The position numbers and the translations under genes are program-made. A DNA stretch of 64,000 nt from Bacteroidia bacterium (lineage in GTDB: Bacteria > Bacteroidota > Bacteroidia > Cytophagales > Cyclobacteriaceae). The stretch spans positions 248,001 through 312,000 of the forward strand of contig JAUILA010000001.1 of NCBI GenBank assembly GCA_030432655.1, in the 5' to 3' direction. The notes beneath the pieces were generated by a model. It searched no databases. It was not told where the DNA came from and saw only the letters and a program-made list of their open reading frames with translations. Each line of letters begins with the position of its first letter. Position 1 is the first letter of the stretch. Below, piece after piece: positions 42,840 through 51,454 of the stretch.

Positions 42840-43885
42840 AACGAATTATTCCGGGCATGTTGCTATTGATCGCCGTTGCCGTTGTGGCGTATGTGCTTTG
42901 GTCTAACCGGAAACAAATGGAGGCTTCGGCGCTGCTTGCCGAGGCGTCAGTCCAACGGATCCCTGTAACAACCTACCGGATTGTTCCGGTGGAGATGACC
43001 GAAGTGAATCGTGTGTCAGGCAGGCTTGAGGCGGAGAATGAACTTATGCTCACGGCTCCGGTACAAGGCAGGATAGCCCGTGTGTCTGTCAAAAAGGGTC
43101 AGCCGGTGCGCAGAGGGCAGGTTATTGCCACGATTGACGATGAGCTCTACCGCGAGCAATATGAGGTGTCCAGGTCGGCCTATCAAAAACTCCGGAAGGA
43201 CCTGGAGAGGTTTGAGATCATGGCCGAAAATGAGGCAATTACCCGTCAGCAGCTGGAAGGTGCCCGGCTGAACCTGGAGCAGGCGGAAGCAAAATACCTG
43301 GCCGCAGAAAAGCAGCTGGATGAGACCAGGATAAAAAGTCCGATCGACGGAGTGATCAACCAGCTCTTTGTTAAAGAGGGAGGAATGCTGGGACCGGGAG
43401 TACCTGTTTGTGAAATTGTCAACGCTGGTCAGATGAAATTGAATCTGCGCGTTACGGAGAATTTGGCAGGCTCACTGGAAGCCGGACAGGTAGTACCTGT
43501 AACCATTGGCCTGTCGGGAGCTGATTCTGTTTCCGGGGTGATTTCCTTTGTTAGTGTAAAGCCGGATTATGCCAGTCTTTACACAGTGGATATTTCTCTG
43601 CCGGAGATGGAGGCAAGTGCAACGGCGGGCAAGTTTGCTACTGCCTATTTCACAAAAAGGACGAAGGACAGCGTAACCTATGTACCCGCAGAAGCTGTTC
43701 TTGGCCTCGGTGGTGAAACATTGCATGTTTTCCGGGTTCAGGACTCTCTCGCCCGGAAAGTGACAGTTCGTTCTTTCGACAATGTAGGTAATATGACCGG
43801 CCTCCGCGGAGTCAGCTTTAACGATGAAATAATTGTGACGGGCAACACAATCGTTCGGGATGGTCAATTAATTATCCGGAAATAA
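42836..43885 (+). CDS. RND efflux periplasmic adaptor (membrane fusion protein)
   Basis: 349 residues. An N-terminal membrane anchor (IIPGMLLLIAVAVVAYVLW) is followed by a lipoyl half-domain (ITAPVQGRIARVSVKKGQPVRRGQ-like block, about 60-90), a helical hairpin (100-160), the second lipoyl half (DETRIKSPIDGVINQLFVKEGG) and a beta-barrel. It bridges the TolC-like channel and the RND pump. No lipobox cysteine, so it is anchored by a helix. Confidence 0.9.
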   Translation: MKRIIPGMLLLIAVAVVAYVLWSNRKQMEASALLAEASVQRIPVTTYRIVPVEMTEVNRVSGRLEAENELMLTAPVQGRIARVSVKKGQPVRRGQVIATIDDELYREQYEVSRSAYQKLRKDLERFEIMAENEAITRQQLEGARLNLEQAEAKYLAAEKQLDETRIKSPIDGVINQLFVKEGGMLGPGVPVCEIVNAGQMKLNLRVTENLAGSLEAGQVVPVTIGLSGADSVSGVISFVSVKPDYASLYTVDISLPEMEASATAGKFATAYFTKRTKDSVTYVPAEAVLGLGGETLHVFRVQDSLARKVTVRSFDNVGNMTGLRGVSFNDEIIVTGNTIVRDGQLIIRK

Positions 43886-46800
43886 TGGACATTACCAGAT
43901 TATCCATCACCCGGCCGATTGTAGTAATCGTTTTTTTTCTTCTCGTTATTCTACTCGGCGTTTATTCCTATACACGTCTCAATTATGAACTGGTACCTAA
44001 ATTCACCCCGGAAATAATCACCGTAACAACGGTTTATCCTGGTGCCAGTCCGCGGCAGGTGGAAGACGATGTGAGCCGGGTGATTGAGGATGCTGTCTCG
44101 GGTGTGGAGAATGTGGAAATACTCACCTCAGTTTCCACGGATAATTTTTCCCTGGTTCGGCTTGAACTGCTTCCGGGAACGGCCGTGGATATGGTGTTGA
44201 TTGATGTACAGCGGAAAGTGACAGCCCAGGCAGGGAACCTGCCCGAAGCTGCCCGACCACCGGTTATTACCCGCTTTGACTTTGGCGATCTTCCTGTAAT
44301 TAGGATGGGAGTTTCATCCGGCCTGCCGGAGGAAGAACTATTTCGTTTGATACGCGATCAGGTGGTGCCGGAACTGGCCCGGCAGCAGGGTGTGGCAGAG
44401 GTAAGGGTCCTGGGAGGCCGCGAAAGGGAAATACGTGTTGATGTTTCCAATGACATGTTGAATTACTATGGTATTACGATTCTGCAGGTAATACAGGCGA
44501 TTGAATTGAACAATCAGGATGTACCGGTGGGTAATATCCGGTCGGGAAGCGATGTGCAGTCGCTTCGTTTTGCAGGTAAATTTCGGTCGGTCGCTGAACT
44601 CGAGGAGATCTCTTTATATCATCCCAGAACAAAGGCTGCCATACCGCTGAAGTCGGTAGCGCAGGTTTACACGACCCTGGCCGAGAACAGGATCATTAAC
44701 CGGGTAAATCTAAAAAACTCGATCGGACTGGAAATAAGAAAGCGCGGTGGAGCCAATGCGGTTGATATGAGTGCCAGGGTTCGGGAGGCAGTTGACCTGC
44801 TCGAAACACGTTATGCCAAAGAGGGGCTTGAGTTCAATGTTTCCCAGGATTCTTCCGAATTCACCTTGCGGGCCGCCGATGCGGTACTGGAAGACCTTGG
44901 CTATGCTATTATTCTCGTTTCTCTTGTCATGCTGCTGTTTCTTCACAGCCTGAGGAATTCCATTATTGTTCTTGTCTCAATCCCTTTATCAATCATTTCG
45001 ACCTTCCTGGTCATGTTCCTGGCCGGATATACGTTAAATCTCCTCTCACTACTTGGATTATCTCTCGCCATAGGAATTCTGGTTGATGACAGCATTGTAG
45101 TGATTGAGAATATTTACAGGCATCTTGAAATGGGCAAAGAGAGGAGGGAGGCCGCCTACGAAGGACGAATGGAAATTGGTTTTACTGCCTTATCAATTAC
45201 CATGATTGATGTCGTGGTTTTTGTGCCGATCATTCTCTCATCCGGGATGGTGGCCGACCTGCTCAGGCAGTTCTCGGTTGTAATTCTTGTATCGACCCTG
45301 ATGAGTCTCCTTGTTTCTTTTACCGTTGTACCACTGCTTGTGTCAAGGTTTGGCAAGCTAGAGATTGCTTCCGCGAAATCATTTACCGGGCGAATAATAC
45401 GATCATTTGAAATGCTTGTGGACGCATTTGGAGAATGGATCACCGGTTTACTGAGGCAGGCGGTCAAATATAAAATTCTTACGCTGGCACTGGCGCTGAT
45501 TTTATTTGCCGGATCGGTGGGCCTGATTCTTTGGGGGTTTATCGGGGTGGAATTTATCAAAGGAGGGGACCGTGGGGAATTCCTGATGGAACTGGAGTTG
45601 CCGCGCGGTTCTTCCATTGAACATACTGACGAAGTGGTCAGGGAGGTTGAAGCCTACCTGGCCACCAGACCGGAAATCACTGGTATTTTTACCACTGTCG
45701 GAATTACCAGTGCCGGAAGGATTGAATTCAACAGTGAATATCTTGCGGAGCTTACAGTTAAGCTGATACCAAAAGAAACACGGGAAAGGGCAGCATTTGT
45801 AATTGCCAGGGAGATCAAACTGGCTTTAGAGTCACACATTCCCGGGCTTAAGGTCAGGCCCATTGACATAAATCTGATCGGACTACGTGATGAAGATGCA
45901 GTGCAGGTTTCTGTGGCATCTCAGGATGAGGATCTTTTGTATTCGTTTAGTGAGCGCCTGTATGCTGATCTTGACAGTATTCGCGGGACAGCTGAAGTGA
46001 CAACGACGGCATCCGGCCGCACCCTGGAAATGGTAGTGGAGCCCGACCGGCAACTCATGGATATTTTTAAGGTAAACCCGTTATACGCCGGTGCAGTGTT
46101 GCGAACGGCAGTTTATGGAAACCGCGATAATACCGTACTTCTTCCTGAGGGTGAATCAGACATTGTAGTACAGTTCCAGGCAAAGGATAAGTCGTCTGTT
46201 CAGGATCTTCTTTCGGCAGAGGTTTATAATGAAATGGGACAACCGGTGCCACTGGGACAGTTTTTACATACACGAAATGAACTTTCATCCGGTCAGCTTG
46301 AACGAACCAACCGAATACCATCTGTAACCATAAAGTCACAGGTTATCGGACGTACCGGCGGGCAGGTAAACAGTGAATTCAAGGATAAAATTCAGGAAAT
46401 TAATGTCCCTGAGAACGTATACCTGATTTACGGAGGCCAAACGAAGCGTACCCAGGACGGCATTCAAACAATGCTGGTGGCATTGGCTGCATCGATTATT
46501 CTGGTTTATTTTGTGCTTGCCATATTGTACAATTCATTCGTTTATCCATTCGTAGTTTTATTCTCGATTCCAATGGCAATGATCGGCGCATTACTGGCAC
46601 TTGCCCTCACAATGGAAGGACTTAGCGTTTTTTCTATTCTTGGTCTGGTTATGCTGGTTGGGCTGGTGGGTAAAAATGCGATCCTGGTAGTTGATTTTAC
46701 CAATCGCTTACGCAGCGAAGGATATGAAGTGAAAGAGGCGCTGGTAAAAGCTACCAAATTACGTTTCCGACCTGTACTGATGACCAACCTGTCAATGATC

Positions 46801-46977
46801 ATTGGCCTGATTCCAATTGCCATTGCCACAGGAGCAGGATCGGAGTGGAAGAACGGACTGGCCTGGGTGATTATCGGTGGCTTGAGTTCTTCCATGTTTC
46901 TGACCCTGATAATAGTACCCGTAATTTATGCGAGGCTGGCAGGAAAGATGAAACAGGTAACAACGGCTTCCCGTTGA
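43885..46977 (+). CDS. RND efflux permease, HAE-type
   Basis: 1030 residues with 12 membrane helices and two large periplasmic loops (about 30-330 and 555-860). ILVDDSIVVIENIYRH in helix 4 provides the Asp-Asp of the proton relay and GLVGKNAILVVDFTNRL in helix 10 the Lys. The two-fold repeat is clear (SITRPIVVIV and AVKYKILTLAL openings). One-base overlap with the adaptor gene. The substrate cannot be read from the sequence; the SDR and DUF1295 genes in the same operon suggest a hydrophobic product. Confidence 0.93.
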   Translation: MDITRLSITRPIVVIVFFLLVILLGVYSYTRLNYELVPKFTPEIITVTTVYPGASPRQVEDDVSRVIEDAVSGVENVEILTSVSTDNFSLVRLELLPGTAVDMVLIDVQRKVTAQAGNLPEAARPPVITRFDFGDLPVIRMGVSSGLPEEELFRLIRDQVVPELARQQGVAEVRVLGGREREIRVDVSNDMLNYYGITILQVIQAIELNNQDVPVGNIRSGSDVQSLRFAGKFRSVAELEEISLYHPRTKAAIPLKSVAQVYTTLAENRIINRVNLKNSIGLEIRKRGGANAVDMSARVREAVDLLETRYAKEGLEFNVSQDSSEFTLRAADAVLEDLGYAIILVSLVMLLFLHSLRNSIIVLVSIPLSIISTFLVMFLAGYTLNLLSLLGLSLAIGILVDDSIVVIENIYRHLEMGKERREAAYEGRMEIGFTALSITMIDVVVFVPIILSSGMVADLLRQFSVVILVSTLMSLLVSFTVVPLLVSRFGKLEIASAKSFTGRIIRSFEMLVDAFGEWITGLLRQAVKYKILTLALALILFAGSVGLILWGFIGVEFIKGGDRGEFLMELELPRGSSIEHTDEVVREVEAYLATRPEITGIFTTVGITSAGRIEFNSEYLAELTVKLIPKETRERAAFVIAREIKLALESHIPGLKVRPIDINLIGLRDEDAVQVSVASQDEDLLYSFSERLYADLDSIRGTAEVTTTASGRTLEMVVEPDRQLMDIFKVNPLYAGAVLRTAVYGNRDNTVLLPEGESDIVVQFQAKDKSSVQDLLSAEVYNEMGQPVPLGQFLHTRNELSSGQLERTNRIPSVTIKSQVIGRTGGQVNSEFKDKIQEINVPENVYLIYGGQTKRTQDGIQTMLVALAASIILVYFVLAILYNSFVYPFVVLFSIPMAMIGALLALALTMEGLSVFSILGLVMLVGLVGKNAILVVDFTNRLRSEGYEVKEALVKATKLRFRPVLMTNLSMIIGLIPIAIATGAGSEWKNGLAWVIIGGLSSSMFLTLIIVPVIYARLAGKMKQVTTASR

Positions 46978-47729
46978 TCACCAGGTAAATGGTACAAGTG
47001 CTTTACGTTTTCCGGGATAGTTTTCAAAATGGCTTTTATACCAGCGATGATGGGCAAGTGCGCGGGGAGCCAGATTGGCAAATGTAAATACCGCAAATGC
47101 CAGGCCGGGCATTGACCAGGTCAGTATGGCCCAACCACTCCATTCCACTATTTCCCCAAAGTAATGAGGAGAGGATACAAATCTGAAAAAACCACCCCTG
47201 GGAATGACGTACTCCGCTTTGCTTTTGGATCTGAGTTTCCGGAGAATGCGGTCCGACTGTTTGTTTATCCAACCAGGAATACCATTAGACCTGCATACAA
47301 TTGAGGTTCCCGGAGCCATTCGGATTGTCGCTGGGCAAGGTGAAAAAGGAAATAACCATTGATAAACCCGTTCATGGTATTGAAGATAATGGCAAATAAT
47401 ACCAGCAGGGCTGGATAATGTTTTTTGCCGCTGCTCATCCGGAACGGGTAAATAAATGTGCGGTGGAAGTAATGCATTTCCCAAACCAGCAGAAAGAGCC
47501 AGCTTACCGGGTTATGCCATCCCTCGAAGGCAATAAAACACAGGAGGATTACCAGAAAAGCAGGTAGTTCCTGGATAATCCAGGCCAACCTCGCCGGCAG
47601 AACAGGTCCCCATCCTTTTTTCAGAAAACGGCCATAAGGTGCATTAATGTAGAACAGCAGAATAAATACTAGTACAGCCAGGATAAATTCTGCGGGCAAA
47701 AGGATATGGTAGAGATAGTCTAACACCAT
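46978..47729 (-). pseudogene. Steroid 5-alpha-reductase (SRD5A)-like gene with a -1 frameshift
   Basis: Two overlapping frames together encode one protein. Codons 47729-47268 give 154 residues ending GLMVFLVG and stop at TAA 47265-47267. The next frame then gives INKQSDRILRKLRSK, IPRGGFFRFVSSPHYFGEIV and KRKALVPFTW to 46978. The joined product is about 250 residues, the normal SRD5A size, and the second half carries the family NADPH-binding motif (HYFGE). One missing base near 47268 explains the break; no slippery heptamer is present. It is either a true pseudogene or a sequencing error. The end abuts the RND gene tail-to-tail. Confidence 0.75.
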
Positions 47730-47764
47730 CGGACTGTTATCTCTTTCATTGGTATAGTTGTAAA

Positions 47765-49351
47765 CTACATCTCCTCATCGGAGGCAGGAATCATCCGGGC
47801 TGATAAGTCCGGATTTTCCATATCCGGGTCAAGCGGAAACATGGGTCTTTTAATGCGCTGATAATCCAGCCTTTCCAGGTCCTGGTCCACGCCCCCGGGC
47901 GTAAGTGCCATGATCCAGTCTCCCCGCATGTCGTACAATTCGGGAACGAGATAGCCAATTTTTACCATTACGATATCTGCTTCACGCGGATTGAGTCCCA
48001 GGTCGGTAAAATCTTTTTCATGGTGGTAGGGCTTTCGTTTTTTAGTAACTATGACATGCATGCTTCCTGTTCTGATGACTACCTCCGTCCCGGCGTCGCG
48101 GTCGCCATGACGGATAGCTTCGACCGTGCCGGTCAGTGTGACAGGTCCCGCGTACCGGTCATCCACTTCGGCTCCCGCAGGTCCCACCACCTCATTTCCA
48201 ACCCCGGCCTCAATGGCTTTTTCCACCAATTCCGGCCCCGGAATGGAGGCATAGATCAGTGTGGGTCCTTCGGGATCGCGGAATTCATTCCGCTTCAGCA
48301 ATTCGTTTAATGTCCAGGTGACATCTCCCGCACCTCCGGCAGTGGGGTTATCCCCCATATCGCTGATCATAAAAGGTTTTTTATCGCTGGCAAGCGCCAT
48401 GCGAAGGCTTTCGTCAAGTGATGCCACAGGAGCAACAAATTCGAATTGCTTGCGGACCTCCCAGAACTTGCCTGCAAGTGCTTCTGCTGTGGAAGCTACC
48501 TGTTCCTCGTCATCCCCGGTGACCATGACTACCGCGTGGTTTCTGGGTTCGTCTGCCCAGGCATAACCAATCCAGATTGCGGCATCGATTATTCCGTCTG
48601 CTTTGGTTGCCGGACCCACCCTGGCGTATAATGATTTTCCAGGCTCGATACGTGTACTGGTTTTTTCTCCCGGCAACAGGATTGGTACAGGAACCCATGC
48701 CTTGTACGCAGGTTTTCCTTTGCCTGACTCCAGACGATCCAGCAGATTGGCAACTGCGCGCCTTTTGGAATCAAGAGCATCTTCGTGCGGAGCCATCCGG
48801 TAACACGTAATCAAATCAGTGTGATGGGCCAGCCGTTCAGAAACATTCCCGTGAAGATCCATACAGGTAGATATCAGCGTTTCAGGACCTGTGACCTCAC
48901 GAATTTTAGCGATCAGGTCACCTTCCGGGTCATCTATGCCCTGTACACTCATAGCCCCATGGATGTCGAAATACAGACCATCGTAAGGTCCATTCTCCCG
49001 CAGCATATTCAATGTCACCTCGACCAGCGAATCATAGGAATTCCGGTCCACAATTCCCCCGGGCAGCGACTTGCCAATGAGTGTGGGTACCCACTCAGCT
49101 TGCTGCCGCAATGTTGAATCGGGATGCATAAACGGATACCGGTCAAAAATCTCATCACCGGTTTGCGGGTGAAATGCTTCCGCGTACGTTACAGCAGGCG
49201 AGAACGTGCTGGATTCAATCCCGAGGCCTGCAATAGCGATCCGGGGTAAATCTGTTTCTTCATCGTCAGGAGCAGATTCAGATCCGCCGGTAGTACAGGA
49301 AGATAAAATGAGTACAAGGAGTAAAATTGCTATCGAACCGGATTTATTCAT
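47765..49351 (-). CDS. M81 (MlrC-like) metallopeptidase lipoprotein
   Basis: 528 residues from ATG 49351 (an ATG at 49378 adds 9). The lipobox LSSC follows a hydrophobic signal. IAIAGLGIESSTFSP matches the start of M81 enzymes, FDIHGAMSVQG and CMDLHGNVSERL carry metal-ligand His and Asp residues, and DMGDNPTAGGAGDVTW is the C-terminal signature. Relatives include microcystinase C, which cleaves linearised microcystin and small peptides, but most are untested. Membrane anchoring is unusual for MlrC and suggests periplasmic action. Confidence 0.82.
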   Translation of the reverse strand: MNKSGSIAILLLVLILSSCTTGGSESAPDDEETDLPRIAIAGLGIESSTFSPAVTYAEAFHPQTGDEIFDRYPFMHPDSTLRQQAEWVPTLIGKSLPGGIVDRNSYDSLVEVTLNMLRENGPYDGLYFDIHGAMSVQGIDDPEGDLIAKIREVTGPETLISTCMDLHGNVSERLAHHTDLITCYRMAPHEDALDSKRRAVANLLDRLESGKGKPAYKAWVPVPILLPGEKTSTRIEPGKSLYARVGPATKADGIIDAAIWIGYAWADEPRNHAVVMVTGDDEEQVASTAEALAGKFWEVRKQFEFVAPVASLDESLRMALASDKKPFMISDMGDNPTAGGAGDVTWTLNELLKRNEFRDPEGPTLIYASIPGPELVEKAIEAGVGNEVVGPAGAEVDDRYAGPVTLTGTVEAIRHGDRDAGTEVVIRTGSMHVIVTKKRKPYHHEKDFTDLGLNPREADIVMVKIGYLVPELYDMRGDWIMALTPGGVDQDLERLDYQRIKRPMFPLDPDMENPDLSARMIPASDEEM

Positions 49352-49424
49352 TTCTTTTTCTGACGCCATGATCAACATGTTAATGGTACGTGAATATAGG
49401 AAAATAGTAAGCCGTATATAATCG

Positions 49425-49838
49425 CTAGTCTTTCATTGAATAGTCATACCCTTCTTTCAGTAAACGAAAAAGGTCGTGATCTACCTCAATCGGATCTTTG
49501 ATCCGGATGTGATGGCCGAATTTGGTGCCGTATTCATCAATCTTTTTGATACGGTCCGAATCGATGGGGTAATCTGTATAGAACTTAACATCGAGGACTG
49601 ATTTCATGGGTTTAATAATCAGCCAGGCCTGTTTGCTGGTAACAATGACGGTGTGTGTGGCTGCACCAATGTGAACAGGTTTCCAGCTGTCAATTCCCGT
49701 AATGATATCATCATAGGCGAGAACCAGCGCATCGGGCTTGTCCAGGAATAATTCACCCACATCTTTGGGTTCGCCCGTGCACATGTGCGACTGCCTGTTC
49801 TTCTTAAATATCCGTTTGCATTTGGGGCAGGTCCACAT
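49425..49838 (-). CDS. DUF5655 protein with N-terminal zinc ribbon-like motif
   Basis: 137 residues. MWTCPKCKRIFKKNRQSHMC holds a Cys-x2-Cys...His-x-Cys set likely to bind zinc. The rest is DUF5655-like (HIGAATHTVIVTSKQAWLIIKP and FGHHIRIKDPIEVDHDLFRLL). These proteins are small, soluble and of unknown role. It is 2 bases downstream of the M1 peptidase gene on the same strand. Confidence 0.75.
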   Translation of the reverse strand: MWTCPKCKRIFKKNRQSHMCTGEPKDVGELFLDKPDALVLAYDDIITGIDSWKPVHIGAATHTVIVTSKQAWLIIKPMKSVLDVKFYTDYPIDSDRIKKIDEYGTKFGHHIRIKDPIEVDHDLFRLLKEGYDYSMKD

Positions 49839-49840
49839 AA

Positions 49841-51418
49841 TCAGTTTTTGTCCCGGTAAAGCAGCCAGACCCCCGGATCCAGAACTACATTTTCCGGAGC
49901 CGATTCCATGCTTATTTCCAAGGTTTGCTGCCGTTCGTTGATCTCAAATTTTTTTATCTCCGTTTGACCTTGTCGTGTAATGGCGACTTCCAGGGGAAAA
50001 TGGAATGCCGGACCTGACTGCATCTGGTTAATAGCTATCACGAGCTTTCCATTTTCAAACTGCTGTGTCCAGGATATGTCCGGTTGTCCCGGAGAATAGA
50101 TCCACTGCCGGAAAAATTCTCCAAGCCGTTCCCCGGATACTTCCTCCATAATATGCTGAAAATCTTCTGTGGATGCATTCCGGTTAAAGTATGTCTGATA
50201 ATAAATGCGTATTCCGTTCCAGAAAGTTTCGTCACCCAGCCTGTGCCGGAGCATATTAAGTACCCAGCTTCCTTTCTGATAGGAATTGGTACTGAGCACC
50301 CTCAGCGGATCGGTTATTCTGTAATCCACGACCGGGGAAGGTTTCTGATCAAAGTAATTAATTATTTCCAGACGGTCGCGAATGAGTTCTTCTTTTCGTC
50401 GCTCCTGTCCATATTTATTTTCCAGGTAAAGGATTGTAAAATACGTTGCAAATCCTTCGCTAAGCCAGACATGGTTCCAGTTCGATTCGGTGGCTGAATT
50501 ACCAAACCACTGGTGGGCAATTTCATGCGCAATAAGCCCTTCCACTTCGTTATTTCCCGTTACCGAGCTTTCACGATAAGCAATAGTCCCGGCATTTTCC
50601 AGTCCGCCCCATTGTGTCTTTGCCTGCATATTAGCCAGTTTGGCAAATGCGTAGGGCCCGATCCGGTCAATAAAGTATTCCATGACTTCCACCGCGGGAG
50701 AATAGTCTGAAAACCCTTCTAGCCTGTTTTCCGGATAAACCCAGGCGGAAATTTCTATATCATCGACATAACCCAATACCACGGAGGCGAATTCACACAC
50801 CCCGATCGTCATGACTTTCGTTGCGACCGGCGCAGGTTCCAGGTAACGGGTTAATTTGTATCCGTCAGGCAGGTGACTTTCTTCGACTTTTCTGCCTGTG
50901 GCCACCACGTCGTAGCGGGAAGGCGCAATAATCCGGAACTCAACCGAGGCTTTATCATGCTGGTTATCCACGCTGGCCAGCCAGTGACGCGCGAGGTTGG
51001 GCCAGTTGTCCCCGAAGAACGACCTGTTTCCGAATTTCGTTGTATCGATTACGAGGCCCCGCTCCGGAATACCCTGGTAATGTATGGAAAAGGTACGGTT
51101 TAGCGGCCCGTCAGCCGGATTGATGTTGACCTTATCATTTTCAAAGGTGTAATTCACCGGATTGTTCCCATCGTATACCTGATCGACCGTCATCCCGAAG
51201 GATCCTTTTTTTCCAATGAGGTCAAGAACAAATGAATCCGGAACTTCTGAGAAATTAACTGTGACCTCTGATTTTCCCTGAATAACATCGGAGGAGTCAT
51301 TGAGGGTAAGGGTAAAGGTATAATTAAGCACATCCGCAGCTTTATTAACCTCATAAACCACCTGCCCTGAAGAATTCAGAAACGCAGGCAGCAAAAGGAT
51401 GATCAGGAAGTATTTCAT
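49841..51418 (-). CDS. M1-family zinc aminopeptidase, short form
   Basis: 525 residues with signal peptide MKYFLIILLLPAFLNSSG. The exopeptidase motif is WGGLENAGTIAY and the zinc site is HEIAHQWF plus a Glu 19 residues on (VWLSEGFATYF), giving HExxH-x18-E. The large C-terminal ERAP1-like domain of the roughly 850-residue members is absent, so it is the short secreted type common in Bacteroidota. Role: release of N-terminal residues from peptides outside the inner membrane. Confidence 0.9.
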   Translation of the reverse strand: MKYFLIILLLPAFLNSSGQVVYEVNKAADVLNYTFTLTLNDSSDVIQGKSEVTVNFSEVPDSFVLDLIGKKGSFGMTVDQVYDGNNPVNYTFENDKVNINPADGPLNRTFSIHYQGIPERGLVIDTTKFGNRSFFGDNWPNLARHWLASVDNQHDKASVEFRIIAPSRYDVVATGRKVEESHLPDGYKLTRYLEPAPVATKVMTIGVCEFASVVLGYVDDIEISAWVYPENRLEGFSDYSPAVEVMEYFIDRIGPYAFAKLANMQAKTQWGGLENAGTIAYRESSVTGNNEVEGLIAHEIAHQWFGNSATESNWNHVWLSEGFATYFTILYLENKYGQERRKEELIRDRLEIINYFDQKPSPVVDYRITDPLRVLSTNSYQKGSWVLNMLRHRLGDETFWNGIRIYYQTYFNRNASTEDFQHIMEEVSGERLGEFFRQWIYSPGQPDISWTQQFENGKLVIAINQMQSGPAFHFPLEVAITRQGQTEIKKFEINERQQTLEISMESAPENVVLDPGVWLLYRDKN

Positions 51419-51454
51419 AGTCGGCTAAGTTGTTGAAAGGTAGCTTGATACACT

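Noticed and set aside
47240-47290. Programmed -1 frameshift in the SRD5A-like gene
   Set aside because: No X-XXY-YYZ slippery heptamer precedes the stop and no stem-loop is evident; a one-base lesion is simpler.
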